DNA of 64,000 bases from Trichomonas vaginalis G3 (lineage: Eukaryota; Parabasalia; Trichomonadida; Trichomonadidae): NCBI RefSeq assembly GCF_026262505.1, contig NC_067206.1:26179896-26243895 (forward strand). Reading direction: 5' to 3'. This document shows positions 44,869 through 54,195 of this stretch, one piece after another. The first letter of the stretch is position 1. Every line of letters starts with the position of its first letter. The notes beneath the pieces are model-generated. The model ran no database searches. It was not told the DNA's origin and saw only the letters and a program-made list of their open reading frames with translations. The position numbers and the translations under genes were made by a program.

Positions 44869-45375
44869 TCAATACTTTTTCAGCACTTTTCCGTAGTTAT
44901 ATATGAAAGACAATTCGAGATAAAAGTCATAGTACAATGGAATAATATGTTGCACACCATTTGTTGTGAACCAAACTTGAAAGTCAGAGAAACTGTTACT
45001 AGGTGGTTCGTAGAATTTAGAAGCAAAGTCATAAAAGTCCTTACCAATACATAGAAAACTATTGTTGCTTGAACTGAAACTTGCATGACACATAACATTT
45101 TGAGGGTCAAACACGTTTCTATAAACTGTCAAATCTGCTGGTGGAAGTATAAATTGAAATGGACCATCTGGTGGTAATGGTTCGTTCTGGTTTAGTAACC
45201 GAAGAAATTGTGCCCAAGAACGTTTGTCTACTTTCCAAAATAAAAACTCTGTATCTCTTGGAGGGTTAATTTCAATCTTTTGAAATGAAACGGTGGAGTT
45301 CATCTTGTCATATTCTAGTTTCAGATAGTATGTTCCATTTAGTAAAGAGTCGTATTTTTTCTTGAAATTTCCCAA
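44869..45375 (-). CDS. Diverged member of the 282-aa Maverick protein family
   Basis: 168 codons resembling the C-terminal part of 377-1225 and 51615-52463: M-C-H-A-S-F-S-S-S-N-N-S-F-L-C, F-Y-E-P-P-S-N-S-F-S-D-F-Q-V-W-F-T-T and L-E-L-S-F-I-Y-N-Y. Roughly half identical by eye. Homologous sequence for the N-terminal part lies in 45376-45840, so the gene looks broken, with about two or three breaks. Confidence 0.6.
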   Translation of the reverse strand: MGNFKKKYDSLLNGTYYLKLEYDKMNSTVSFQKIEINPPRDTEFLFWKVDKRSWAQFLRLLNQNEPLPPDGPFQFILPPADLTVYRNVFDPQNVMCHASFSSSNNSFLCIGKDFYDFASKFYEPPSNSFSDFQVWFTTNGVQHIIPLYYDFYLELSFIYNYGKVLKKY

Positions 45376-45875
45376 TAATATTTGTTCATTTGAGTTTGAA
45401 AGTCATTTAGAGTTTTCTCAAGACTTTCGTCTGAACGAACTGTAAAGATTCTCATTTCGTCAAATTTGTCTATTAGACCATCAACCTTTATACTGCCCAT
45501 GAAAATATACTGCGAACATAAATGCGTTAGTTCTATTTGAAAACAAAACTCTTCTAAATCCTATTGCCTTTGCATCTGAAGGACTTTGAAGCCAACGAAT
45601 TGGATAGTCAAACCTGTATGCTCGGGATGAAATTTCTTCATCTGAAATAGTCCTACCAGCATTTGTAAGATATAGTCTAACGGTTTTGTATCTGCTACTT
45701 TTGTTCTTTGTTTTTCAACTGAAGCATTTAATATATGTAAAAATATATTGTTTTAAAATGGTATGCCATTTCATATTTCTCATCTAACAAACAAGTTTCC
45801 CAACGGTCTTCTCCAACAAACTCAGCGTACATTTCAAATAAAATAAAAAAAATGTCACTTTTTTAAAATAAATTT
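45376..45875. other. Remains of the 282-aa family gene
   Basis: Minus-strand sequence in mixed frames resembles the N-terminal half of the 282-aa family. No intact frame. An AAAAAAATGTCACTTTTTT-like word lies near 45850. Confidence 0.4.
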
Positions 45876-46727
45876 TTATTTCATGCAATGTTTTATTTCT
45901 GTGCCGTCTTCAAATATGCCCCAGTACTTACGCTTGGAGAGGACATGAACTTCGGAAAATACCTTATCTAGCTTAAAACAGCCCATCTTTTCACCGACCA
46001 TGCCCATTTCAATGAGTTTGTTGTACCCTTCTTCGTTCGTCATGAGTGCGTCAATGTTCTCATAGTAAACCTTCACTTTGGATTTGACTTCGGAGAAGAA
46101 TTTGTTGTAGTTGTCAAGGACTGCTTTTGCGAACTGAGGGTAAGACCAATGTTCGACAATAGGTTTTAATGTGGTTACTAAGCCACTTTGACCTTGAGTG
46201 AATTCGTACTTCAAAACAAAAGGAGAAAACCTTTCAACAAAGTTGTCGACCTTCTCATAATGTTTACTCTTCATCTCTTGAGGTTTCTTAATGGAATATC
46301 CCCATGTCGAATTCATAAGCAATTTGAGTGTCATTGCAAGTTTGGGGTTTGAAGCTTTCCTAATATCATACAGTTGTTGTATGACTTTTTTCCAACTGTA
46401 TAGTTCCTTCCCGGAACTCACCATCTTCGTTGGAATTCCAGTCGGAATATATTGGACAAACCTCATGTATGCAGCGTTAAGGTCGACATAGTATATCTTT
46501 TCGTTTGAGTCGAACTTGTCACAACCAATTGGTCCAGTTTGTGGAAATTCAAGTGAGTCTCTTATCTTCTGAGAAACTTCTCCTGTTATCTCATAAACAT
46601 CGTCGAAGCAACCTGTTTCATATAAAACCTTCTGACCTAACTCAGATGCTCTCCAATACAATTTGACGTCAATTGGATGTCTCAATGGAAGTTTGTTTAT
46701 AGCATCTTGAAGTTCTTGCAACCTCAT
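45876..46727 (-). CDS. Protein-primed DNA polymerase B, palm part
   Basis: Family-B polymerase motifs: A, V-D-L-N-A-A-Y-M at residues 81-88; B, K-L-L-M-N-S-T-W-G-Y at 135-144; C, Y-Y-E-N-I-D-A-L-M at 221-229. All lie within 283 residues. Motif C reads N-I-D where D-T-D is usual. This is the replicative polymerase of Polintons, expected to be primed by a terminal protein. Together with 46743-48029 it is shorter than the ~1000-1300 aa usual for the family; looks broken. Confidence 0.75.
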   Translation of the reverse strand: MRLQELQDAINKLPLRHPIDVKLYWRASELGQKVLYETGCFDDVYEITGEVSQKIRDSLEFPQTGPIGCDKFDSNEKIYYVDLNAAYMRFVQYIPTGIPTKMVSSGKELYSWKKVIQQLYDIRKASNPKLAMTLKLLMNSTWGYSIKKPQEMKSKHYEKVDNFVERFSPFVLKYEFTQGQSGLVTTLKPIVEHWSYPQFAKAVLDNYNKFFSEVKSKVKVYYENIDALMTNEEGYNKLIEMGMVGEKMGCFKLDKVFSEVHVLSKRKYWGIFEDGTEIKHCMK

Positions 46728-46742
46728 TGGAAGTTCTTCTGT

Positions 46743-48029
46743 TCAGGTTGGTATCCGAACAATCCAACTCCTTGTTGGAATTGTGTACTTCTTTTGTACT
46801 AGAACTTTGTCTGGAACAACTTTTGGTCTTGCTAACAGTGAAAAGTTTGTTTCGTCTTTTGGTACAAAAGTTTCTGTCAGCTTGTCATCTGGAATTGGTT
46901 CCAACAAACCTTTCTCGAAAAGAATGTTTACAGCTCTGACAATGTTGCACTTGCCTTTTCCGAACAATGGGTTTGTAAGACTTTCGTTCAACATGAAGTG
47001 GTTGTGGACAATTGCAATCTTCAACCATGGTAAGTCTTTGTCAACAACATAGTCGTCATGTGAAGAACCTTTAGCTGTAGGTATGTTGACTCGGATATTG
47101 ACATTTGCCAACGGTGCAATTTTTGCCAATTGACCTCTGAGAATGTACCTTGTCTTCACACATGACTCAAGATACTTCATCTTCTCTTCTGTAACAAGAC
47201 CAGAGTTCCTGAGACATGTAAGAATGCAAGGTTCATTGACAATTGTTTCAATTGAATTGTAAATTCCATACCTTGTCAAGTCAATGTCAGACTTATTTAT
47301 GAACGGGAAGTATCCAGCATGTTGTCTGACTGCTTGAGGGTTAGGTTGGTACCATTCGAACTTGACACTTGCAATTCCTTCAATTGCATTCAAAATGTCT
47401 GAGTCGGAGTCAACCATTTGTTCTCTCTTTGTAGTCTTGAAAGCGTCAAGAAGCATTGCAGCTGTTGTGACATTGCCATTTGCATAGTAAATGTGACCAT
47501 CCAAATCCGTTATGGTCAATCTGAGATTGTGTCCTTTCTTATTTCCGTCTTGAATTGCAGCAAGTACTCCCATGAAGCCTTCTTTGTTCTTTCCTTCGTC
47601 AAAGTTTACTGTAAAGGTTCGACCGGATGTAATTTGACTTCTAACTTCACGATACTTTTCATATGCATATCTTGTTCTTTCCATGGGAGCATGTGTGTCT
47701 TCACCTTTTCCTTTTTTCCTTCTCAAAGGATGCAATTGTTCGTCATGTTTCCAGTAGAATCTGGCAAAGCCGTCGTGTCCTTCAACTTGAGGTTCACTAA
47801 CATCGAAAGGCATGTCCATAAGACGTTCTTCTTCTAACCTCTCTAGTCTGTTTGGATAATTGGCACGTGCTGTTTCCAAATCCATTTTGTAGCGAAGACC
47901 AGACAATTTGTCATAGACTTTTATGGGTCTTCCTTTCTTATATTTAAACTTCTTCGAAACTCTCCAACCATATCTTTGCAACTCTGCTTTTATTCTAGCA
48001 GATTTTCTATCCATTCTATATGGGGGCAT
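46743..48029 (-). CDS. Protein-primed DNA polymerase B, N-terminal part
   Basis: 428 codons immediately upstream of the palm frame. Basic N-terminus (M-P-P-Y-R-M-D-R-K-S-A-R-I-K), then regions matching the terminal-protein-like and N-terminal domain of Maverick polymerases in size and position. I cannot point to a full exonuclease domain. Assigned by context with the downstream polymerase motifs. Confidence 0.55.
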   Translation of the reverse strand: MPPYRMDRKSARIKAELQRYGWRVSKKFKYKKGRPIKVYDKLSGLRYKMDLETARANYPNRLERLEEERLMDMPFDVSEPQVEGHDGFARFYWKHDEQLHPLRRKKGKGEDTHAPMERTRYAYEKYREVRSQITSGRTFTVNFDEGKNKEGFMGVLAAIQDGNKKGHNLRLTITDLDGHIYYANGNVTTAAMLLDAFKTTKREQMVDSDSDILNAIEGIASVKFEWYQPNPQAVRQHAGYFPFINKSDIDLTRYGIYNSIETIVNEPCILTCLRNSGLVTEEKMKYLESCVKTRYILRGQLAKIAPLANVNIRVNIPTAKGSSHDDYVVDKDLPWLKIAIVHNHFMLNESLTNPLFGKGKCNIVRAVNILFEKGLLEPIPDDKLTETFVPKDETNFSLLARPKVVPDKVLVQKKYTIPTRSWIVRIPT

Positions 48030-48061
48030 TTTTATAAAAAGAAAAAAATGTTTTTTTTTCT

Positions 48062-48307
48062 TTACTTAACATAACCGCCTGCTGCCATAAGTCTTTGACG
48101 CCAACCCATACCAGCTAATGAAGGTTGACTTGGTTTAGTTTCCAAACTAAACTTTGGTTTTGGTTTATCTTCAGTTTTTGGTTTTTCTTCTTCTATCGGT
48201 TTTTCGTCACTTTTCGGTTCCTCTGACTTTACTTCACTTGCAGGAACAGTTGTGTTGTCAACATCTTCATAAATATCATATGCCATTTGTTTTTGTTTTC
48301 CTTTCAA
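48062..48307 (-). CDS. Small charged Maverick protein, about 74-81 aa
   Basis: K/E/P-rich (E-E-P-K-S-D-E-K-P-I-E-E-E-K-P-K-T-E-D-K) with a C-terminal W-R-Q-R-L-M-A-A-G-G-Y-V-K. The Met eight codons in (M-A-Y-D-I-Y-E-D) is a likelier start, since the preceding codons overlap the end of the next gene. Function unknown. Confidence 0.45.
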   Translation of the reverse strand: MKGKQKQMAYDIYEDVDNTTVPASEVKSEEPKSDEKPIEEEKPKTEDKPKPKFSLETKPSQPSLAGMGWRQRLMAAGGYVK

Positions 48308-48646
48308 CTTTTTGTGTTTGTTTGTAAAGTTTAGAATATTTCGACTCTAAGTCAATGAGATGTTCTATAATGAACTGTTGGTCAGTGAAGTAAACTTTTC
48401 CATCTGTTGTCTCGAAAGCTCCTTCAGACTTCAATATTTTATTTGTGAGAGTCTGTTTCTTTTTTGAGATACTTGCCGTTCCATTTTTATGAAAAGTGAC
48501 TTTGTAGTTAGGGTTTGTATTTCCAGACCTGGCACTTTCTATTATTGAATTTTTCTCTTCATCTGTAAGTTCTTTGACGGTTTTGACAATGGTTCTGAAC
48601 TTTTTGTTTGTGGTGTCAAATCTACCGTTTCAACTTCTTCGGTCAT
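48283..48646 (-). CDS. Maverick hypothetical frame, broken
   Basis: Starts M-T-E-E-V-E-T and contains a lysine-rich helical protein (V-K-E-L-T-D-E-E-K-N-S-I-I-E-S-A-R). Looks broken, about one break. It overlaps the start of the next small gene. A leader TTTTTACTGAGATGAAATG is shared with the gene at 48666-48818. Confidence 0.35.
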
Positions 48647-48665
48647 TTCATCTCAGTAAAAAATT

Positions 48666-48818
48666 TTAGTTTGGTTTGTTTTCAACTGGTTGTTTAGGTT
48701 TTTTAAGTCGGTCTAAAACTTCCTGAGGTATAGGAAGAACTTGACAAACACGTGGTGTAACTGCTGGAAGCCGACAAATCCATCTTGAACCCATTTGTCT
48801 CAATGCTGCATTGTTCAT
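48666..48818 (-). CDS. 50-aa basic Maverick protein
   Basis: M-N-N-A-A-L-R-Q-M-G-S-R-W-I-C-R-L-P-A-V, then P-R-V-C-Q-V-L-P-I-P-Q-E-V-L and a K/P tail. The same ACTGAGATGAAATG leader precedes the neighbouring frame at 48646, which supports real expression. Possibly a small core or cement protein. Confidence 0.45.
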   Translation of the reverse strand: MNNAALRQMGSRWICRLPAVTPRVCQVLPIPQEVLDRLKKPKQPVENKPN

Positions 48819-48837
48819 TTCATCTCAGTAAAAAACT

Positions 48838-49272
48838 TTACATTCCCCACGTTTGAGGCGGTTGAGGTTGGTTATTGTTTACCCACTGTTGTGCATGGTT
48901 ATATCCTCTGTTAAAGAATCTTTCACCTTGGTCCATATAGTGTCCTGCTTGGTTATAGTAGTCATTTGCGTTGTTATAATAGTTTCCTGCTTGTCTTCCT
49001 ACATTGTCCATCCATCCTTGAACTTTTCCTCTTGTTTCAGGATTTGGAATAAGATTTGTTGCATCTCGTGCTACATCCCAACCTTTCTGTACAGTTTGTA
49101 TAATAGGTTGTGCTTTCTCTTTAAGTATACCTAATGTACTCAAAATCTTCCTTCCAACTCCAAATACACCTCTGGCTATTGTTCCACTGCGGGCAAAAAT
49201 CTGGATGCAACTCCTGCTAATGCGCCAAATAAACCCATTTCTTATAGGATAAAAAATGACGAATCCAAACAA
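48838..49272 (-). CDS. Amphipathic Maverick protein related to the 80-aa protein
   Basis: Body of about 120 residues: G-V-G-R-K-I-L-S-T-L-G-I-L-K-E-K-A-Q-P, then an N/Q/Y-rich C-terminus ending P-Q-T-W-G-M. Another phase just upstream begins M-G-L-F-G-A-L-A-G-V-A-S, like the start of the 80-aa family (M-G-F-F-S-S-I-G). The N-terminus as drawn is uncertain and the gene looks broken. Likely pVI-like by analogy. Confidence 0.4.
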   Translation of the reverse strand: MFGFVIFYPIRNGFIWRISRSCIQIFARSGTIARGVFGVGRKILSTLGILKEKAQPIIQTVQKGWDVARDATNLIPNPETRGKVQGWMDNVGRQAGNYYNNANDYYNQAGHYMDQGERFFNRGYNHAQQWVNNNQPQPPQTWGM

Positions 49273-50214
49273 GGACCCCTATGTTTCTAAAGCGACAAAG
49301 AAAGCACTCATGATAAAAATCTTTAGTTCAACACCAAATGCTTGGTTTATGGATATCTTGGAAAACATTCCGAGGTATAGAGAAGATGGACCACCATACT
49401 GGTAATATTTGTCGGTCAAAACACAAGATACTGTGAAGCCATACCATTATGGTCCAAAAATATTTTAGATGTGAAAACTGCTTTGACAATATTCGTTGAC
49501 AAATACCATCCAACAAAACTGACATCTGACTGTGAAAGTTCTTTCAAATCAGATGATGTAAAAAACTATCTGCGTTCAAAAAATGTAAACCAATATTTCA
49601 TTGTCGACCAAAACCATTCTGCTCTTGGTGTCATTGACGGTTGTATAAAAATGTTAAGAGACTTAAACCAACCACAAGGTGGTGAAGCAAATGAAATGTC
49701 ATATGACGACAAGTATAGACACTTCTCCATGGCAAAGATGAGACAAGTTTTAAATATTTACAATAACCGTAAACAAAAAGGTTTGGGAAACCACTCCCCC
49801 GAAGAAATGAAAAACAACCCTGACTTAGAGAAAGACTATATATTTAATAATTTAGTCAAAAGAGACAAACAAGAAAGAATGCCGGGCTTCAAACTTCAGA
49901 AAGGTGACAAAGTAAAAATAGAAATACCTAAACGCGACCCATATGAAAATACTATTGACTATGACAACAATGGGAACCCGACAGGTACTCACATTCGTGT
50001 TCGTAAAAATAGAAGAAAGTATACAAGAGAATATTATGAAGTTTTAGGCAAACATGGCAAAATGTACAGACTGCAAGCAGAAGATAAAACTACTATTGTC
50101 AGACCTCGTTTCAAACTTGTCAAAGTTCAAGGTGGTATACTTTCAAAGACAGTTCCTAACAAATATAAGACAACTCCTGACGAATATGCTAAAGAAGTTG
50201 AAAATGACGACTAA
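49256..50214 (+). CDS. Retroviral-type integrase, broken
   Basis: The main frame 49471-50214 reads as integrase: L-T-S-D-C-E-S-S-F-K-S (second catalytic Asp region of the DDE core), then V-D-Q-N-H-S-A-L-G-V-I-D-G-C-I-K and Y-N-N-R-K-Q. A C-terminal chromodomain-like/SH3-like basic region with R-V-R-K-N-R-R-K-Y follows. The N-terminal part (from 49256) is only partly present. Polinton integrases insert the element with a short target duplication. Looks broken or shortened, about one or two breaks. Convergent with the fibre gene, the stop codons overlapping by 4 nt. Confidence 0.7.
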
Positions 50215-51596
50215 GCATTTCTATACCATGCGTAAACTGTCATGTAAGGTGGCATGTAGTCTTTACTTTGTCCCGTTGTTTGCGTATATCCTGAAACGCG
50301 ATGTGTATGGTTTCCTCCTCCCTCAGTGTTACTCCAGTAACAATTTATAGCAAACTTAACGTTGTCTTTAACATCATATCCTTTACCTTTTGTCATTGCT
50401 GACCAATCCCAATATCTATGCTTATGCCAACCTGCTTGAGATGTACTTAAATCTATGTAGTGACTGTGTGCAGGTAAATTTTCACCTGAAATCGTTTTAC
50501 TTCCACTTGTTTCCTTTGAAGAGTTTGCACAATACAAAAACCTGTCGACTATTTGAGTCCAAGTTCCAAAACCAAGTACTACTTCTGGTCTGGTAGAGTT
50601 CATTGACGTATAAATAGAGCCTATAGGATATAATGTTTGAAGTATTTCTGTCTTTAATGTTTGAAGCTCTGTTTTGTCTGCTTTCTTATCTAACATTGCG
50701 GGTAGTTCATGTGCTTCAAAGTTTCTGGCATGACTTTCAATGTTCCTGCAACTGTTATCTAAACTGTTTAGTGTATCTTTTACGCTTGTACTCGGATTTT
50801 CTAATGGTGCACTTGAACCAAGGTCAAAGTTCAATATTATGTCGTCTGCTGTAAAAGTTGTAAAACTTGTATGTGTATGAGTCTTATTTGCTTTCTTCTC
50901 TAACTCATCGTTAACATAAGTTTTATCTGCTTTAAGGTCTAAACATCCTGAAACCCATCCTGTATCGGCTTTAGTTTTTAAAATCTTCGATGTCCATTCA
51001 TGATACCATTCAGCCCTTTCTTTAATTTCATTATCTTTTTCATCCACATATTCCTTATCTGCTTTCTTCTCTAACTTACTAGCCACATATTCCTTATCCG
51101 CTTTCTTTTCAAGGCTAATGTTTAAGTCTGTTATTTCAGATATAGAATGTATATGAGTCTTTTTAGAATATTCGTTTTCAGCTCTTGTCACTTCACTTGA
51201 CATTTTATTGTCAACATATTTTTTGTCTGCTAGTTCAGGATGAGTATGTTCTTTTGTTGCATAAGCATTGTTAGCTCTTTCTTCTTCTTTTGCTATTGCA
51301 TCGTCTACATATTCTTTGTCAGCTTTGTTGTCAACATCTGCTTTCAAAAGAAGTTCATTTATAGGTTTCTCGTTTAAAGTTCCTTTTGTTGGATTTATAC
51401 AGACAGTATTGTTCTTCTTGTCTTGAAACAGAAACTCATCTGTCATTGGGTTTAATGTCAGTTTTAAGTTTCCTTCTTTCAATGACTCAGATATCTTAGA
51501 GTAGTTTGAAAAGTTTGTTGTGTTCTTATTTAGAGCTTGCATAATGAGTTGTCGGTTGTGTTGTATTTCTCTCATGGAAGCAATATCTTTCGACAT
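50211..51596 (-). CDS. Fibre-like protein with tandem K-A-D-K-E-Y-V repeats and phage tail-like tip
   Basis: 461 aa. An N-terminal domain is followed by many copies of K-K-A-D-K-E-Y-V-D/A-type repeats forming a trimeric shaft. The C-terminal tip has L-Y-P-I-G-S-I-Y-T-S-M-N, G-F-G-T-W-T-Q-I and G-E-N-L-P-A-H-S-H, the pattern of phage tail-fibre/short-tail-fibre receptor-binding domains. Likely the attachment fibre of a Maverick virion. Looks whole. The N-terminal part is present in copy A at 1-358. Confidence 0.75.
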   Translation of the reverse strand: MSKDIASMREIQHNRQLIMQALNKNTTNFSNYSKISESLKEGNLKLTLNPMTDEFLFQDKKNNTVCINPTKGTLNEKPINELLLKADVDNKADKEYVDDAIAKEEERANNAYATKEHTHPELADKKYVDNKMSSEVTRAENEYSKKTHIHSISEITDLNISLEKKADKEYVASKLEKKADKEYVDEKDNEIKERAEWYHEWTSKILKTKADTGWVSGCLDLKADKTYVNDELEKKANKTHTHTSFTTFTADDIILNFDLGSSAPLENPSTSVKDTLNSLDNSCRNIESHARNFEAHELPAMLDKKADKTELQTLKTEILQTLYPIGSIYTSMNSTRPEVVLGFGTWTQIVDRFLYCANSSKETSGSKTISGENLPAHSHYIDLSTSQAGWHKHRYWDWSAMTKGKGYDVKDNVKFAINCYWSNTEGGGNHTHRVSGYTQTTGQSKDYMPPYMTVYAWYRNA

Positions 51597-51614
51597 TTTT
51601 ATTATAGATAAAAT

Positions 51615-52463
51615 ATGCTTCCAATAGAAAAAGAAAATTCAAGAGTTGCTACAACTAAACCATTAGATGAACTTTTTACTAATGTCGGTCAAAAGTTTGA
51701 GACAGAGACCGTAAAGCATGAAGGCTATCGTTTTGACTACCCATTAAGATGGCTAAGAGACCCATCTGTCACAAAAGCTATTGGCTTTCGTAGAATGAAG
51801 TTCATTTCAGAAGCCATACATGGTTTCCCATTTACGGTCGGTTTTGAAGTTCGATACTATAACAAAGAAAAACGTATGTATGAGAAATTTGAACAGGGAA
51901 AACTTTTACAAGTTAGTTTGCTTGTAAACTTAGAAACAACTCTTCAAGCTTTTCAAGAAAAAATAAACGATATCTATATCGAATATGCAAACCAGTATAA
52001 CATTGACGAAGGAGAATACCATCTCGATATTATTTATGACAGGAAAAATGCAACTGTTAAAATCAATAGAATAGAAGACCTTGGAGAAAACGTTTATATT
52101 TCTACAAAATATAACAACTTGGCATGGTATAGATTTATGAGGATGTTAAATCAGCCTGCAGCATATCCAGTACACCCAGACTTTTATGAAGTCGAAAACC
52201 CTAATGGAACATATGAAAATGTTTTCGACCCAGCTGCTATTATTGTTCATGCTTCATTTTCTGGCGCCCAAAACTCTTTCTTATGCTTGGCAAATGACTT
52301 TTACGAAAAACCTACAAAGTTATACGAACCACCAAGTGGAAGTATTTCAGACTTTCAAGTATGGTTTACTACAGATGGAAGAAAAAGAATAATTCCATTA
52401 TACCATGCGTTTTACTTAGAACTTAGTTTCATATACAACTACTATCGAACGGTAAAAATATAA
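51615..52463 (+). CDS. Conserved Maverick protein, 282 aa (copy B)
   Basis: Differs from 377-1225 at 10 of 282 residues, mostly conservative (D/E, I/V, K/R, Y/F). Same divergent arrangement with the fibre gene. See 377-1225 for the family description. Looks whole. Confidence 0.7.
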   Translation: MLPIEKENSRVATTKPLDELFTNVGQKFETETVKHEGYRFDYPLRWLRDPSVTKAIGFRRMKFISEAIHGFPFTVGFEVRYYNKEKRMYEKFEQGKLLQVSLLVNLETTLQAFQEKINDIYIEYANQYNIDEGEYHLDIIYDRKNATVKINRIEDLGENVYISTKYNNLAWYRFMRMLNQPAAYPVHPDFYEVENPNGTYENVFDPAAIIVHASFSGAQNSFLCLANDFYEKPTKLYEPPSGSISDFQVWFTTDGRKRIIPLYHAFYLELSFIYNYYRTVKI

Positions 52464-52467
52464 TTTT

Positions 52468-52713
52468 TTAATATACCGGTTGTGGTGTTGGATTTGGTTG
52501 CCAACTAGACTGTGGTGCAGGTTCAGGCTGTTGTATAACAGGAGCTTGTTCTTCTGGTTCAGGGTCTTTAGGTATAATACCAACAAACTGACCTACCCTT
52601 TTACCAATATTTTTGACTCCGTTCCAAATTCCTCTTCCTACGGTTTTTATTCCATTCCATATACCTCTTCCAACTCTTCTGAAGAAGTTTCCAATACTAC
52701 TGAAGAAACCCAT
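52468..52713 (-). CDS. Small amphipathic basic Maverick protein, 81 aa (copy B)
   Basis: Same W-N-G repeat protein as 1230-1472 with a few changes (F-F-R-R for F-F-R-N, T-V for S-V) and one extra residue at the C-terminus. Tail to tail with the 282-aa gene, 4 nt apart. Confidence 0.65.
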   Translation of the reverse strand: MGFFSSIGNFFRRVGRGIWNGIKTVGRGIWNGVKNIGKRVGQFVGIIPKDPEPEEQAPVIQQPEPAPQSSWQPNPTPQPVY

Positions 52714-52731
52714 TTTACTATATGTAAAAAT

Positions 52732-53094
52732 CTAATGTCCGCCTAGTCTTTTGCGTTTCCTGTTGAGTTCCATAGCATTCTTTAACTGGAGCTCATACAT
52801 TCTGTTTCTCCTCTGGTAGAAAACATATTCTGGGTCAACTCCTGTGTTCGCGTCATCTGCATAAAGTTGTTTATATCCCACTTCAGGGTTTGTATAAAAC
52901 TCTTTCCATCTCATATTTGCATACCATGGTGGCAAACCTAACGCAGCGTCATTTGACATGGCAGTTTGCATTTGTACATCTGTTGGCACTTGACCATAGT
53001 TTGCCATTGCAGTTTGTATTCTAACTTCATTTGGAATATTCTCTGGGTTTGGTTGTCCAGGTTGCTGTGCATTCGCTAAGTTCTGTGCGTCCAT
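52732..53094 (-). CDS. Conserved Maverick protein, 120 aa (copy B)
   Basis: Identical in protein sequence to 1491-1853; the few DNA differences are silent. Function unknown. Confidence 0.65.
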   Translation of the reverse strand: MDAQNLANAQQPGQPNPENIPNEVRIQTAMANYGQVPTDVQMQTAMSNDAALGLPPWYANMRWKEFYTNPEVGYKQLYADDANTGVDPEYVFYQRRNRMYELQLKNAMELNRKRKRLGGH

Positions 53095-53117
53095 TTAATA
53101 TTAGATAAAAATATCTC

Positions 53118-53249
53118 TTACGAGTACATATACTGAACATTTGCAGGCATTGGTTCATCTTCATATTCTCTGTACTTTTCTGCCACGTCAAAGAAATAAA
53201 TGACACAATGGAAAAAACCTAAAACAAGTAGTCCTATTTCAAACCACAT
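53118..53249 (-). CDS. 43-aa single-pass membrane micro-ORF (copy B)
   Basis: Same micro-ORF as 1877-2008, with the same 16-nt overlap into the methyltransferase gene and intact start, stop and hydrophobic segment. Confidence 0.55.
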   Translation of the reverse strand: MWFEIGLLVLGFFHCVIYFFDVAEKYREYEDEPMPANVQYMYS

Positions 53250-54052
53250 TTAGTTACCAATAAAATTTCTTTGTTATGACACTTTTTCCGGTTTATAGGA
53301 CCTCTCTCATATTCTATCTTGTCATATCTAAACTCATAGTCATGTATGTCCTCTAACCATCTCATGACACTTTCCAAACCACTTTTATCGGATGTAAAGT
53401 AAAAGCATGGATGGTTATGTAAAACGTCTAAAGTTTCTAAAGAGTCTCTCAAAGTCCAGTCTACTTGGTATTGAAAATCATATGTGTTATAGAACGGCGG
53501 GTCCACTATAAAGAAAACATTTTCCTTGTCTTTATATTTTTCATACAACTCTGTCCAATGACATCTCACAAACTCTATACCCTCAATATATTTTTCTATG
53601 TCCTCTTTGAAAACATTTGTATAGTTAAGATATAAAACTTTTGACATAAGTGTTTCAATGTCATGAACTCTTATAGCACCACTATATAATAGTCTAGCAG
53701 ATATACTATCCCAGTCTATATATTCTGCTTTTTTCAAAACCTCTCTCACAATATTTTTCTTATCTAATGGTATACGTTCCATCTTACCTATAGGTATCTT
53801 TTCTTTTAACTCTTTCAATATATTGTTAGTGTCTGGAATATGTTTGAGACGGTCCATATAGTTGTCGAAGTCATTGCATATAATCTTTGAGTCTGGGAAT
53901 ATTGTATGGCACAAATGGGATATATAGAAACTTCCACCGAACAAATCTACAAATGTTAGACCATTCGGTAGTTTCTTAAGTTCTCTCAATATAATATCTT
54001 TACATCTACTCTTATTTCCAAAGAACGGTAACGGTGGTTTTGTAAAATTCAT
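53234..54052 (-). CDS. Dam-like DNA N6-adenine methyltransferase (copy B)
   Basis: 272 aa, nine residues different from 1993-2811, with all motifs (F-F-G-N-K, F-V-D-L-F-G-G-S, N-D-F-D, D-P-P-F) kept. Looks whole. Confidence 0.85.
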   Translation of the reverse strand: MNFTKPPLPFFGNKSRCKDIILRELKKLPNGLTFVDLFGGSFYISHLCHTIFPDSKIICNDFDNYMDRLKHIPDTNNILKELKEKIPIGKMERIPLDKKNIVREVLKKAEYIDWDSISARLLYSGAIRVHDIETLMSKVLYLNYTNVFKEDIEKYIEGIEFVRCHWTELYEKYKDKENVFFIVDPPFYNTYDFQYQVDWTLRDSLETLDVLHNHPCFYFTSDKSGLESVMRWLEDIHDYEFRYDKIEYERGPINRKKCHNKEILLVTKCGLK

Positions 54053-54079
54053 TTATATATAATAATAAAAATGTTTTTA

Positions 54080-54145
54080 CCCGAAAAGTGACAGAAAAGT
54101 GACAAATCATGAAACATATATAATTTGTGAAAAGTGACACATTAT
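54080..54145. repeat. Subterminal AAAAGTGACA repeats of Maverick B
   Basis: About three copies of GAAAAGTGACA between the methyltransferase gene and the right terminal repeat. Corresponds to 2838-2925. Confidence 0.5.
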
Positions 54146-54195
54146 ATAATGTTTTCGACCCAGAAGACTAACAATTTTCCGAATAAAAACTTCAT

